The notes: generated by a model not told the origin, from the letters alone. Positions 1 to 9,423 are shown, numbered from the stretch's first letter. The stretch: 64,000 nucleotides of DNA from Arsenophonus sp052174135 (GCA_052174135.1 JBQMRZ010000004.1:186001-250000); one strand, 5' to 3'. Program-made: numbers and translations.

Positions 1-88
1 CACAGCTTGGAAATTTAGGAGATCCTTTCATATATAAAAGAATCGGAGTTTTTTTTATTTGTTGTTCAATTTTTTCTATTGTTGTCAT
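1..88 (-). CDS. grxD: Monothiol glutaredoxin GrxD, N-terminal part (cut by window edge)
   Basis: Only the first 29 codons lie in the window; the gene runs off the left edge. The minus-strand reading from ATG at 88 gives a peptide with LLYMKGSPKFPSC, the start of monothiol glutaredoxin 4 with its active-site cysteine just before the edge (E. coli has ILLYMKGSPKLPSCGFS). A strong ribosome-binding site (AGGGGAG, complement of 93-99) lies a few bases upstream. GrxD binds a [2Fe-2S] cluster with glutathione and passes clusters between assembly scaffolds and target proteins, so it is a functional partner of the Suf system encoded a few kilobases away. E. coli also has grxD in the same general chromosomal area as lpp-suf. 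Whether the rest of the gene is intact cannot be seen. Confidence 0.93.
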   Translation of the reverse strand, partial: MTTIEKIEQQIKKTPILLYMKGSPKFPSC

Positions 89-2259
89 TTTACTCCCCTG
101 AAAATTAAAATTATTATTTTAGATAAAAATACCTTTAGTAAAGAAATACTAATTCTATTAATAATAGAAAATTGATATTCTATATGTTATTAGATTTTTT
201 ATTATTAATAAATAGTATTTACTAGAAATTAATTGACATATTTAATAAATTATTTATATATAAATAATAATTTTAATAATTTCTACTTAAATTTAGCATA
301 ATACTTTTTATTACATTACTTTCTTTATAATTTTGGATATAAACTAATTTGTAAAATAATTATAGTTATTACAGTCAATATTTTGACGATTTTTAAAAAT
401 TAATTAATATTTTATTAATGTATAATAAAAATTATTTAGATTATATGTAGTTAGTTTTTAATTTAGCTAAATATAAAGTTTTTTTATTATTAATTCTTTA
501 AATTCAATAATATAAATTATAGATAATCATAGAGTATTCCTTTTATCCATACATGAAAGTAGAACTAATTACATTAATGATAATAATATTATTTAAAAAT
601 ATTTAAAAAATTTTTAATAGCTAATTAGCTAATAATTTATTAAATAAAATTATTTAAAATTTTTTTATTTTTTTAAAAAAAAAAGGAAAGAAAGTTAAAA
701 ACTTTATAATCATATAAAATACTTAACTATGATTACTGTAAAATACTTTAAATGAGATTTTTTAATAAAAAATTAAAAATAAATTATTTATATATAATGT
801 TCTTAATAGTATAAATGCTGCTATTTAACTTAACTCGCTTATTAATTTTTTGTTAGTTTCTCTATTATTTATATATTATTTAGTTAATTTATAATCATTA
901 TATTTAATATTTTCTTAGTTAAAAATATTGATAGAAATATTGATATTGATATCGATATTTTATTATATTTATATCAGGGTATTGATTAAATTGTATTGAA
1001 TAAAAATATAAACAAAATATTTCTATTTACATCTCATCATCATAGGGACCTAGTTTGATTCAATTTAATGTTACTTTTTGTTTTTTCTTATAAATATCAA
1101 TAATATTATTTTTAATATAAAATTTAGAAAATGTAAAATAATTTGTTTTAAAAAAAAATTAATTATACTTAAATATATAATATATTTATACTTATTTTAG
1201 TATTTTTTTTACAATGAATGATTTATATCAAATTAATAGTCTTATAAAAATATTTAAATTAATTAATTATCATCCAAATCTTTTATATTTCTTTCCATAA
1301 AATATTTTTTAATAAAAACTAAATTTTAAAAAAAACTATTATAATTACTCAATATTAGCATAGATCTTATCTAATTAAATTCATTGCATACTAATCATAA
1401 AAATATGATTTTTTATTGAAATTCTTCATATTATTTATAATTAAAAAAAATAATAAATTACTATATGTATATAGATACTAAGTAATCAAAAAATTCGTAT
1501 AATATAATTTTAAAAAAAAGTAATACTTTATTTTAAATATTTAAACAAAATCTTATTTTTTGATTAAAATCTTATAATAAAGATATTCAGGAGTTAATTA
1601 TTTATGATTCATTTAAGTTTACTTAGTGTTTTTAGATTAATTAACATTAATTATCTAATCTTATATGCTTATATAATAAAGCCATAGAAATAACTTCTAC
1701 ATTTTAAAATAAATAATAGTTAAAAGTTTTAATAAAAATTTTAAAAATTTTTATTAAATTATATTGATTTAATGTGACCTTATTCTACACATTCTTTTTA
1801 ATAAAAGTTTCAAAAAAAAACTAAAAATATATTATTAATAATAAAATAGCGATTGTTTTTTATTTAAGCACGAGAATCTATAAAATAAAAACTGATGTTT
1901 TATCTGCATATTTAGGCTAATAATATTAGCAATTTTATATTTACCTTTTATAAGATAAATATAATTATAAATTATAATAATAGAATAGAAGAAAATATGA
2001 TAATTATCATTAAATTTAAAAAAAAATTATTATAATATTAATTTTTAATTTATATCTATTTATTAATAAATAATCGAAAAATATAAAATAATCAAATAAT
2101 AAAATTATAGAATAAACAACTAAAATAAAAAATAATTATTTTTTTTTAAATTTCCTTAAATAATTTATTAAATTTAAGTAGAAAATATATCAGTTAAGTA
2201 ATAGCATAATAATAAGTAAGTATTTTATTTGAATTTTAAATTTAATAATTCGAAGTTAG
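89..2259. other. Gene-free AT-rich stretch between grxD and lpp
   Basis: About 2.2 kb with stop codons dense in all frames and no protein similarity I can recognise. E. coli has several genes here (for example sodB, purR and pykF lie in this area), but no legible remnant was found. A sequence with good spacing for a plus-strand promoter (TTGACA at 233-238, then an AT-rich block) drives nothing visible and may be chance in such composition. The slightly GC-richer patch near 1035-1060 gives no readable product. Confidence 0.7.
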
Positions 2260-2275
2260 AAACAGAAATTTATTC

Positions 2276-2302
2276 TCTGTTTTACAAGGAATGTGCGATA
2301 CT
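2276..2302 (+). promoter_or_regulatory. lpp promoter, extended -10 type
   Basis: Aligned by eye to the E. coli lpp promoter, the segment TATTCTC (2271-2277), the 15-base spacing, the extended -10 TGCGATACT (2294-2302; E. coli TGTAATACT) and the start region CTAC (2310-2313; E. coli GCTAC) are all retained. The -35 element is then TCTGTT at 2276-2281. Transcription would start near 2310, leaving a leader of about 36 bases, close to the short E. coli lpp leader. The leader ends in CTAAAGGTTAATATAATG, again close to the E. coli arrangement. Upstream, AAACAGA (2260-2266) and TCTGTTT (2276-2282) form a 7-bp dyad that overlaps the -35 region. Confidence 0.7.
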
Positions 2303-2345
2303 TATTTTTCTACTTATAAATTAATTAAACCTAAAGGTTAATATA

Positions 2346-2582
2346 ATGAATTACACAAAAATTGTACCAGGCTATATCATTTTGATTTCTGTTTTATTAT
2401 CAGGCTGTTCAAATGGTAGCCAAATAAGTAAATTATCCTCTGATGTTGAAATTTTAAACGGTAAAGTTGATCAACTTTCTAATGATGTTCAGTTATTACG
2501 TACTGATGTTCAAACCACTAAAGATGAAGCTGATCGCGCTAATCAACGTTTAGATAATCAAGTTCATAGATATAAAAAATAA
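2346..2582 (+). CDS. lpp: Major outer-membrane (Braun) lipoprotein Lpp
   Basis: The product has 78 residues, exactly the E. coli length. It has a short basic N-terminus, a hydrophobic signal segment (about residues 7-20) and the lipobox LSGC with the lipidated cysteine at 21. The mature part is a coiled coil with the family stretch KVDQLSNDV and the motif ANQRLDNQ. The C-terminal lysine, which is covalently joined to peptidoglycan diaminopimelate, is present. Lpp tethers the outer membrane to the wall as a trimer. The start is set by AAAGG at 2333-2337, eight bases before the ATG. It is monocistronic, with its own promoter and terminator, as in E. coli. Retention points to a wall and outer membrane that are still linked, which is uncommon in the most reduced insect symbionts. 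Attachment needs an L,D-transpeptidase, and one is encoded next door. Confidence 0.97.
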   Translation: MNYTKIVPGYIILISVLLSGCSNGSQISKLSSDVEILNGKVDQLSNDVQLLRTDVQTTKDEADRANQRLDNQVHRYKK

Positions 2583-2611
2583 TTCAATTAGATTAATAGA
2601 TAACTCGATAT

Positions 2612-2648
2612 AACAATAAGGCACCAGTTTATCTGGCGCCTTATTGTT
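2612..2648. terminator. Bidirectional terminator between lpp and ldtE
   Basis: An 11-bp arm AACAATAAGGC (2612-2622) pairs with GCCTTATTGTT (2638-2648). After one A/C mismatch, CCAG (2624-2627) pairs with CTGG (2633-2636) around a short TTTAT loop. This GC-rich hairpin stands out sharply from its surroundings. It sits 30 bases after the lpp stop and 67 bases from the end of the convergent ldtE, and the flanking A and T runs suit termination in both directions. Confidence 0.9.
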
Positions 2649-2714
2649 TGATTATATATAAATAATTTTTAATAAAACTATTTATATATAATGTAATCTT
2701 ATTTTAATATTAAT

Positions 2715-3635
2715 TTATGTTTTATTTATTTTAATCGGTATTCCTGAACGACGTATTATAGCTTGTATAACTAATTTCTGATCAATATTAGGTTGTTTCA
2801 AAAATATTTTAAACTTATTACTATATATTAATGGCATAGTTTGCGGGTCATCATATTCTCTTTTAGAAAGCGGTTGATGAACTTCAATATAATAGTTATT
2901 ATCAGATTCTTTAGAATATTTAATAGGTTCATTAATTATCTGTACTTGTGTTCCTATTGGAACAGAGTAAAATAATGCTTTTATATCTTTTGGTCTTAAA
3001 CGAATACATCCAGAACTAACTCGTAATCCAATGCCAAAATTTGCATTAGTACCATGAATTAGATATTGCCCTTTAGCATAAGCTAATCGTAAGGCATAAA
3101 GTCCCATAGGATTATCAGGTCCTGCTGGAAATGTTTTTGGTAAAACAACGCCATCAGCAGCATAACGTTTACGGATATTTTCTGTTGGTGTCCAAGTCGG
3201 ATTTTTAATTAATTGACTAATAGTTGTGAGCATTTTAGGTGTATTAGCATTTAATTGACCAATACCAATTGGATAAACAATAACTTTATTACTTTTTTTA
3301 AGAATAAAATATAGCCTTAGCTCTGCTAAATTAATAATAATTCCATTTCTTTTAGTATCAGGTAGTAACATTTGCATTGGAATAATTAACGTCATACCAA
3401 TTTTAGGTAAATAAGGATCAACGCCTATATTAGCTTCTAACATATTAAGCAAACCTATTTGAAATTTACTTGCAATAGCTTCCAGTGATTCTCGATCATT
3501 AGGAACTATATAATGAATATTTTCTCCAATTAAGCGTGCTTTATTATATGGCAATAAGTATTCAGCAGCATTAATATTATTTGTTACTCCTATTAAAAAA
3601 AATAGTAAATTAATAAAAAATAAATTTTTTTTCAT
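2715..3635 (-). CDS. ldtE: Periplasmic L,D-transpeptidase (LdtE/YnhG type) with LysM domain
   Basis: 306 residues against about 334 in E. coli LdtE. There is a signal peptide (about residues 1-23, MKKN followed by a hydrophobic run). A LysM peptidoglycan-binding domain lies at about 43-87 (IVPNDRESLEAIASKF to MTLIIPMQ). A YkuD catalytic domain lies at about 97-235 with the family signature HGTN...SSGCIRL, which supplies the catalytic His and Cys. The enzyme joins peptidoglycan stem peptides through diaminopimelate. Related paralogues attach Lpp to the wall, and sequence alone does not settle which job this one does. Placement between sufE and lpp matches E. coli ynhG, hence the symbol. AGGGGA lies just upstream of the ATG. 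It is 79 bases after sufE and may be transcribed with suf. As possibly the only such enzyme left, it could serve both functions (inference). Confidence 0.92.
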   Translation of the reverse strand: MKKNLFFINLLFFLIGVTNNINAAEYLLPYNKARLIGENIHYIVPNDRESLEAIASKFQIGLLNMLEANIGVDPYLPKIGMTLIIPMQMLLPDTKRNGIIINLAELRLYFILKKSNKVIVYPIGIGQLNANTPKMLTTISQLIKNPTWTPTENIRKRYAADGVVLPKTFPAGPDNPMGLYALRLAYAKGQYLIHGTNANFGIGLRVSSGCIRLRPKDIKALFYSVPIGTQVQIINEPIKYSKESDNNYYIEVHQPLSKREYDDPQTMPLIYSNKFKIFLKQPNIDQKLVIQAIIRRSGIPIKINKT

Positions 3636-3714
3636 ATCTTCCCCTAAGGAGCATATAGATTTTATCAGATAAATAAAAATATCATTTTAATGAAATTAAT
3701 ATTTAATTAAGTAT

Positions 3715-4146
3715 TTAAGGATTTAATTGAACAATTTTTTTAGCTCGCCAGTGGATTGTTTTGATCATAGCATTTAATCCCTGTGTTCTTGATGACGTTA
3801 AATGCTGATCTAATGATAATTTTTGAAAAAACATTTTACTATTTGTGGTTAAAATTTGTTGTCCAGTTTTATTTTGAAAAATTATTATTAATAATGCAAT
3901 TAAACCTTTAACTATAACTGCATCACTATCACCAAAAAATTGAATTTTTCCGTCATCATCTTGTTCCATAGCAAGCCAAACTTGGCTTTGACAACCTGAA
4001 ATTTTATTTTTTATTTGTCTTTGTTTATCGTTTAGTGGTAATAATTTTTCACCTAATTCTATTAAATAAAGATACTTCTCCTCCCAATTTTGACAACGTG
4101 AAAAATTATTCCACAATTTATTCTCATCAGGTAAGACTGACATCAT
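3715..4146 (-). CDS. sufE: Cysteine desulfuration protein SufE
   Basis: 143 residues (E. coli 138). SufE takes persulfide sulfur from SufS on its own active cysteine and carries it to the SufBCD scaffold. That cysteine is in the motif SGCQSQVWLAM (Cys52 in this reading, Cys51 in E. coli). The remainder follows the SufE/CsdE family, including the C-terminal LDQHLTSSRTQGLNAM segment. Two ATG codons stand side by side at 4146 and 4143. The AAAGG on the minus strand just upstream is better spaced from the second, so the true protein may be one residue shorter. It is the sixth gene of the suf cluster, 29 bases after sufS. No missing key residue was seen. Confidence 0.96.
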   Translation of the reverse strand: MMSVLPDENKLWNNFSRCQNWEEKYLYLIELGEKLLPLNDKQRQIKNKISGCQSQVWLAMEQDDDGKIQFFGDSDAVIVKGLIALLIIIFQNKTGQQILTTNSKMFFQKLSLDQHLTSSRTQGLNAMIKTIHWRAKKIVQLNP

Positions 4147-4175
4147 TCTACCTTTATATATATTGTTTAAATGGA

Positions 4176-5435
4176 TTAACTTAATAAATTTTCAATATAT
4201 TTTAGTTTTTCAACTAAAATATCAATTTCTTCTTTAGTAGTATAAACTGCCAAAGAAACTCTGCACATAGCTGGCACTTGATAAAAATCCATTAATGGCA
4301 ATGCACAGTGATGGCCTGTTCGTATTGCAATACCATAATTATCTAAAAAAATACCAACATCATAAGCATGATGATTACCCAAATTAAATGCAATAAGTCC
4401 TTTCCGTTGAGATGGACCATAAAGACGCAAAGAATTTATAGTGCTTAAGCAATGATTAGCATATTGCATTAATGTCGTTTCATGGGCAGATATTTGTTGA
4501 TAGCCAATACTATTAATATAACGTAATGCCTCACCAAGACCAATAATACCCACAATATTTGGTGTTCCTGCTTCAAATCGCCATGGTGTTTTTTCGTAAG
4601 TAATATTAATTTTTGATATATTATTAGTTAACGTTATGTTGACTTTATTAATCATACCTCCCCCGCCTTGCCAAGGGGGCAAAGTATTTAGTAATGCCTT
4701 TTTTCCATATAAAACACCAATACCAGTAGGACCATAGAGTTTATGTCCAGAAAAAACATAAAAATCACAATCTAAATCTTGAACATCAGTTATTTGATGT
4801 ATGACACTTTGAGCACCATCAACTAAAATATATAATGTAGATCCTTTTTTTTCTGCACATTGGCGAGCATAAGCAATAATTTGTTTTACTGGATTAACGG
4901 TTCCTAACACATTAGACATATGAGTAAAAGAAAGCAATCGAGTTCGGTTGTCGATTAATTTATTTAATTTCTTAAAAATTAATTTTCCATCATAATCAAT
5001 AGGTAATATGCGGATATAAAAACCAATCTCGCCGGAAAGAAGATGCCAAGGTACTATGTTGGCGTGATGCTCCATTTGACTAATAATAATATTATCGCCT
5101 GATTTAATAAAAGTACGCCCATAACTATTGGCGATTAAATTTATACCTTCTGTTGTTCCTCCAACAAAAATAATTTCTTCAGAATTAGCGGCATGAATAA
5201 AATTTGCAACTTCTTGACGAATGTTTTCCAACATTGAAGTTGCTGAACTACTCAATGTATGGATTCCCCGATGTACAGCTGCATAATGCTGACAAAGGAA
5301 TTGTTTTTCCTTCTCTATTACTTGTAATGGTTTTTGTGCGCTTGCAGCACTATCTAAATAAACCAATGGTTGATTCTTAATTTTTTCTGCCAGCATCGGA
5401 AAATCTTTTCGAATGGATGCCACTGAAAATATCAT
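4176..5435 (-). CDS. sufS: Cysteine desulfurase SufS
   Basis: 419 residues (E. coli 406). This class-V aminotransferase fold enzyme uses pyridoxal phosphate to remove sulfur from cysteine, leaving alanine and an enzyme persulfide that SufE collects. The Schiff-base lysine is in SGHKLYGPTG (Lys232). The persulfide cysteine is in RTGHHCALPL (Cys377). The cofactor-stacking histidine is in MEHHANIVPW, and GGTTEGIN matches the phosphate-binding region. The extra length over E. coli comes from small insertions, such as the asparagine-rich stretch near residues 263-277. The start lies one base after the sufD stop (TGATATG), so the two are probably translationally coupled. It is the only cysteine desulfurase in this window and probably supplies all Fe-S sulfur here (inference). 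Confidence 0.97.
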   Translation of the reverse strand: MIFSVASIRKDFPMLAEKIKNQPLVYLDSAASAQKPLQVIEKEKQFLCQHYAAVHRGIHTLSSSATSMLENIRQEVANFIHAANSEEIIFVGGTTEGINLIANSYGRTFIKSGDNIIISQMEHHANIVPWHLLSGEIGFYIRILPIDYDGKLIFKKLNKLIDNRTRLLSFTHMSNVLGTVNPVKQIIAYARQCAEKKGSTLYILVDGAQSVIHQITDVQDLDCDFYVFSGHKLYGPTGIGVLYGKKALLNTLPPWQGGGGMINKVNITLTNNISKINITYEKTPWRFEAGTPNIVGIIGLGEALRYINSIGYQQISAHETTLMQYANHCLSTINSLRLYGPSQRKGLIAFNLGNHHAYDVGIFLDNYGIAIRTGHHCALPLMDFYQVPAMCRVSLAVYTTKEEIDILVEKLKYIENLLS

Positions 5436-5436
5436 A

Positions 5437-6756
5437 TCAAATCCTTACTAAACGCTGCCGAACAATATTCATTAATTTATTACTTATATCTTTATTATTA
5501 ATAATTTCTATTACTTCATTTGCAAACCCAACCATGATTATATATTTTGCATCATCACAATAAATACCTCTTGAACGTAAATAAAACAGCTGTTCATTAT
5601 TAATACAGCTTACTGTTGCACTATGACTACACTTGACATCATCAGAATAAATTTCTAATTGTGGTTTAGTATCAATTTCTGCTTGTTTATCTAATAACAA
5701 ATTATTATTTATCATTTTACTATCTGTTTTAACTGCATGTGGTAAAACTTTGATTATACCGTTAAAAACAGTTTTACTTTCATCCATCGCAATCGTTTTA
5801 TGCAATTGCTGACTTTTACAAAACGGTTTATTATGTTCAATATAAGTTCTAGTATCGACAATTTCTTTATTTTGTGGTAATAATAAGGTATTAATAGCTA
5901 TTCTACTCCCCTCTCCATTTAATTTTACGCTAGTATGATGACGAATTAATGATGAACCAATAAAAATACCGCTACTTTTTATTTGAGTATTTTGTCCAGA
6001 CAAAATGTCATTATGTGAAAAATGATTACTTTGATTATTTTCATTACTAAGTTTTATATGATCAAAATAACTATTATCATTAATATTAACAGTTAATCTA
6101 CCACCTGTTAGATGTGGTTTATCATCAATAGAAATAAAATGTTCAATAACCTGTGATTTACAATTAGTACCAATCTCTAAATGATAGCGATAGTGACTTA
6201 TATTAACATAATCATGGTGACTTGAACCAGAAGTAATATTTAATATATAGAGTGGTTTTTTTGTTTGCTGGTCATTAGGTAATTTAATTAATAGGGGTTG
6301 TGCAGCTAAACTCTCTGTTAAATATAAAAATATTTCATTGTTTACAATAGGCGATGGAAACTTTATTGATGTATTCATCATTTGAATTTGATAAGGCCCA
6401 AAGTTATCACTACTCAATGTAGAAATAAAATACCCATCAAATAAAACAATCTGCCATACATTAACAAAGATAGCTAACTTTTTTATTTTTTCATTAGTAA
6501 TTATGTTGATTTTATCACTCTTTAATTGATATTTAGCTTTAAGTATTTTTTCCAATGGAGTATAATGCCATTCTTCATGTTGAAATAAAGGGAAACCGAT
6601 TTTTTCTACTTGTTGCCAATAAGCTTTCGCTTGTTTTTCTTTCGATCTTTTGCTCTCATAAAAGAGATTAGAAAAATTTTTTAATGCTTTTTTATTCAAT
6701 ATATTAACTTGATGTTGTTTTTCTATTTTTTCGCTATTTGTTAATAAGCCAGCCAT
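5437..6756 (-). CDS. sufD: Fe-S scaffold subunit SufD
   Basis: 439 residues (E. coli 423). SufD pairs with SufB, and each binds one SufC ATPase, to form the SufBC2D scaffold on which clusters are built. The C-terminal beta-helix core is well kept: DDVKCSHSATV holds the histidine (His378; His360 in E. coli) that with a SufB cysteine forms the nascent cluster site. It ends FYLRSRGI as in the family. The N-terminal 130 residues are more divergent. The ATG lies inside the sufC 3' end, giving a 23-base overlap, an arrangement also found in E. coli, which supports the chosen start. A more degenerate N-terminus is common for SufD and is not evidence of decay. Confidence 0.96.
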   Translation of the reverse strand: MAGLLTNSEKIEKQHQVNILNKKALKNFSNLFYESKRSKEKQAKAYWQQVEKIGFPLFQHEEWHYTPLEKILKAKYQLKSDKINIITNEKIKKLAIFVNVWQIVLFDGYFISTLSSDNFGPYQIQMMNTSIKFPSPIVNNEIFLYLTESLAAQPLLIKLPNDQQTKKPLYILNITSGSSHHDYVNISHYRYHLEIGTNCKSQVIEHFISIDDKPHLTGGRLTVNINDNSYFDHIKLSNENNQSNHFSHNDILSGQNTQIKSSGIFIGSSLIRHHTSVKLNGEGSRIAINTLLLPQNKEIVDTRTYIEHNKPFCKSQQLHKTIAMDESKTVFNGIIKVLPHAVKTDSKMINNNLLLDKQAEIDTKPQLEIYSDDVKCSHSATVSCINNEQLFYLRSRGIYCDDAKYIIMVGFANEVIEIINNKDISNKLMNIVRQRLVRI

Positions 6757-7477
6757 AGCCTTTTATCTCCAATTTTTTTGCTAATGTAAAGTTGCCAGAT
6801 TGAATGATTTTTCCTTGATGAAGAACATGAACAAAATCAGGTAATACATAATCTAAAATTCGTTGATAATGAGTTATAATAATAAAAGCTCTTTCAGTAA
6901 TACGTAGTGAATTTATTCCTTTTGCTACTATTTTTAGAGCATCAATATCAAGACCTGAGTCAGTTTCATCCAAAATACATAATTTAGGCTCTAGTGCAGC
7001 CATTTGTAAAATATCATTACGTTTTTTCTCTCCACCAGAAAAACCAACATTAACAGATCGAGTAAGTAAATCTTTCGGCATATCAAGTAATTTTATTTTA
7101 TCTTCCATAAAATCTTGAAAATCAAATCTATCTAGCAATGGTTGTTTACGGTATTTTCTCACTGCATTAACAGATGTCTGTAAAAAAAATTGATTACTTA
7201 CTCCTGGAATTTCAATAGGATATTGAAAAGCTAAAAATATACCTTCACCTGCACGTTCTTCTGGCGATAATTCAATTAAATTTTTATTTAAAAATAAAAT
7301 TTCACCATGCTCTATTTGATATTCTTCACGCCCAGCTAGTGTTGCTGATAATGTACTTTTACCCGATCCATTAGGACCCATTATTGCATGTATTTCGCCC
7401 GCTTTTACTTCTAGGTTTAATCCATTAAGAATTCGATTATTATCAACACTAACATTTAAATTTTTAACACATAACAT
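6734..7477 (-). CDS. sufC: Fe-S scaffold ATPase SufC
   Basis: 247 residues (E. coli 248). This cytosolic ABC-type ATPase has no transporter domain; it drives the conformational change in SufB-SufD that opens the cluster assembly site. The motifs are in the usual order: Walker A GPNGSGKST (residues 34-42), Q-loop LAFQYP, ABC signature GFSGGEKKR, Walker B LCILDETDSGLD, and the switch histidine in IIITHYQRIL. It follows sufB by 50 bases and overlaps sufD by 23. Nothing is missing. The ATG start gives a standard N-terminus (MLCVKNLNVSV). Confidence 0.98.
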   Translation of the reverse strand: MLCVKNLNVSVDNNRILNGLNLEVKAGEIHAIMGPNGSGKSTLSATLAGREEYQIEHGEILFLNKNLIELSPEERAGEGIFLAFQYPIEIPGVSNQFFLQTSVNAVRKYRKQPLLDRFDFQDFMEDKIKLLDMPKDLLTRSVNVGFSGGEKKRNDILQMAALEPKLCILDETDSGLDIDALKIVAKGINSLRITERAFIIITHYQRILDYVLPDFVHVLHQGKIIQSGNFTLAKKLEIKGYGWLINK

Positions 7478-7527
7478 TTTATTTGCCTTTGAATAACTTA
7501 GTATTCTTTTAATAGAAATTATTACTA

Positions 7528-9030
7528 TTAACCCACGCTATGCTCTAAATTAATTGCTAATAATTTTTGTGCTTCAACTGCAAATTCTAATGGTAGCTCA
7601 GAAAAAACATCTTTACAGAAACCACTTACGATCATAGAAATAGCGTCATCTTCATTGATACCGCGCTGTAAACAATAGAAAAGTTGATGTTCCCCAATAC
7701 GAGACGTTGTGGCTTCATGTTCTAACTGTGCACTACTATTTTTTATTTCGATGTAAGGAAAGGTATGTGCGCCACATTTCATGCCAATTAACATAGAATC
7801 ACATTGAGTATAATTTCTAGCGTTTTCTGCAGTAGATAAAACTTTCACTAAACCACGATAACTATTTTGACTTTGTCCTGCTGAAATTCCTTTAGAAATA
7901 ATGGTAGAGTGTGTGTTTTTACCGATATGGATCATTTTTGTACCAGTATCAGCTTGTTGATTACCATTAGTGAGTGCCACTGAAAAAAATTTTCCTACTG
8001 AATTATCCCCTTTTAGAATAACACTAGGATATTTCCAAGTAATCGCTGATCCTGTTTCAGATTGTATCCAAGACATTTTAGCATTTTCACCATCACATAA
8101 AGCTCGTTTTGTAACAAAATTTAAAATTCCGGAAGTTTCACTTTTACCACCAGAAAACCAATTTTGTACGGTAGAATATTTTACTTCAGCATCTTTATGA
8201 ACAATAACTTCAACTACAGCAGCATGTAGCTGATAATTTTCTCGAACTGGAGCAGAACACCCTTCAATATAGCTAACATAGCTGCCTTCATCAGCAATTA
8301 ATATAGTTCGTTCAAATTGGCCTGTTTTAGCAGAATTAATTCGGAAATACGTTGATAATTCCATTGGACAGCGAACACCTTTTGGTATATAAACAAATGT
8401 TCCATCAGAAGCTACAGTAGCATTCAATGTAGCAAAAAAATTGTCTTGATTAGAAACAACTGTGCCAATATATTTCTTTACTAACTCAGGATAACGGTGA
8501 ATCGCTTCATTAAAAGAACAAAAAATAATACCAAGTTTCGCTAATTCACAAGAATAAGTGGTTGAAACAGAAACAGAGTCAAAAATAGCATCTACCGCAA
8601 CAGATTTACTCTCACGCACTGGAATACCAAGTTTATTAAACGTTTCCTCAACCTCTGTTGTTAAATAATTATTTTTAATATAAACATCATTCGTATCAGA
8701 TTGTAAATTAGATTCATCATAAAAATTATCATCATAGTTATTAGAAGATGGCGCTGAATAATAACTATATTCCTGATAATTTAAATCAGGATAATATCCT
8801 TTAAGCCAATGAGGCTCTTTCATAATTAACCAATGTTGATAAGCTTCTAAACGAAATTTTAACATCCAATCAGGTTCATTACGTTTTTTTGAAATTGCTT
8901 TGATAACTTCTTCATTCAAACCTTTACCTAATTCATCTGTTTTAACGTGAGTGAAAAAACCCTCTTTATAATGATGCTTTTCTAATAATTCTTGAATATT
9001 ATCATTATTTTCTATATTACACTGTGACAT
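7528..9030 (-). CDS. sufB: Fe-S scaffold subunit SufB
   Basis: 500 residues (E. coli 495). SufB is the main scaffold for cluster assembly. The residues known to matter in E. coli have counterparts: Cys258 (Cys254) in YIEGCSAP receives sulfur, and Cys410 (Cys405) in NYTQCDSMLIG together with His438/Glu439 in LEHEATTS forms the acceptor site. Residues 92-127 form a low-complexity N/D/S/Y-rich insertion relative to the more compact E. coli sequence. The gene lies 15 bases after sufA and 50 before sufC. It is the longest gene of the operon, with no frameshift. Confidence 0.97.
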   Translation of the reverse strand: MSQCNIENNDNIQELLEKHHYKEGFFTHVKTDELGKGLNEEVIKAISKKRNEPDWMLKFRLEAYQHWLIMKEPHWLKGYYPDLNYQEYSYYSAPSSNNYDDNFYDESNLQSDTNDVYIKNNYLTTEVEETFNKLGIPVRESKSVAVDAIFDSVSVSTTYSCELAKLGIIFCSFNEAIHRYPELVKKYIGTVVSNQDNFFATLNATVASDGTFVYIPKGVRCPMELSTYFRINSAKTGQFERTILIADEGSYVSYIEGCSAPVRENYQLHAAVVEVIVHKDAEVKYSTVQNWFSGGKSETSGILNFVTKRALCDGENAKMSWIQSETGSAITWKYPSVILKGDNSVGKFFSVALTNGNQQADTGTKMIHIGKNTHSTIISKGISAGQSQNSYRGLVKVLSTAENARNYTQCDSMLIGMKCGAHTFPYIEIKNSSAQLEHEATTSRIGEHQLFYCLQRGINEDDAISMIVSGFCKDVFSELPLEFAVEAQKLLAINLEHSVG

Positions 9031-9045
9031 AATTTAATTCACTAC

Positions 9046-9423
9046 TTAAATACCAAAGCTTTCACCACAACCACAAGCATGTTGAGCGTTAGGGTTATTA
9101 AACTTAAATGCTTGATTAAGTCCATTACGGATATAATCAATTTCTGTACCATCAATAAATGGCATTGCTTTTATGGGAACAAAAAGTTTTGCACCATTAT
9201 TTTTAAACAATAAATATTCTTCTGTTAAATTATTTATCAATGTAATTACATAACTAAAACCTGCACAGCCTGATTGCTTAACATTAAGAGATAATCCATG
9301 ACTAACAGGATTTTTTTTCATTAATTTACAAATTTGAGTAGCTGCTTCATCAGTCATTGTAAGACCGCGCCAAATTTCTTTATTCAAAGAAAAAGTATTA
9401 ATACCCTCTGTCATTGTTTCCAT
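9046..9423 (-). CDS. sufA: A-type Fe-S carrier SufA
   Basis: 125 residues (E. coli 122). SufA accepts [2Fe-2S]/[4Fe-4S] clusters from SufBC2D and delivers them to apo-enzymes. The three ligand cysteines are present: Cys53 in KQSGCAGFSY, and Cys117 and Cys119 in HACGCGESFG. The stretch KLFVPIKAMPFIDGTEIDY is close to E. coli. It is first in the suf operon, with a candidate promoter about 30 bases upstream. Two in-frame ATGs (9423 and 9414) are possible; the first is preceded at some distance by AAGG. The client enzymes IspG and RlmN in this window each need a [4Fe-4S] cluster. Confidence 0.97.
   Translation of the reverse strand: METMTEGINTFSLNKEIWRGLTMTDEAATQICKLMKKNPVSHGLSLNVKQSGCAGFSYVITLINNLTEEYLLFKNNGAKLFVPIKAMPFIDGTEIDYIRNGLNQAFKFNNPNAQHACGCGESFGI

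Noticed and set aside
233..262. TTGACA followed at good spacing by an AT-rich -10-like block
   Set aside because: No gene follows for 2 kb and -10-like words are everywhere in this composition; probably chance.
1035..1060. Slightly GC-richer patch as a pseudogene remnant
   Set aside because: No frame on either strand gave a product resembling pykF, sodB or purR.
2291..2341. 17-codon frame ending five bases before lpp, possible leader peptide
   Set aside because: Its start codon lies upstream of the mapped-by-similarity -10 box and transcription start of lpp, so it would not be in the mRNA.
7970..8200. Plus-strand frame inside sufB
   Set aside because: Lies entirely antisense to the well-conserved sufB; shadow frame.
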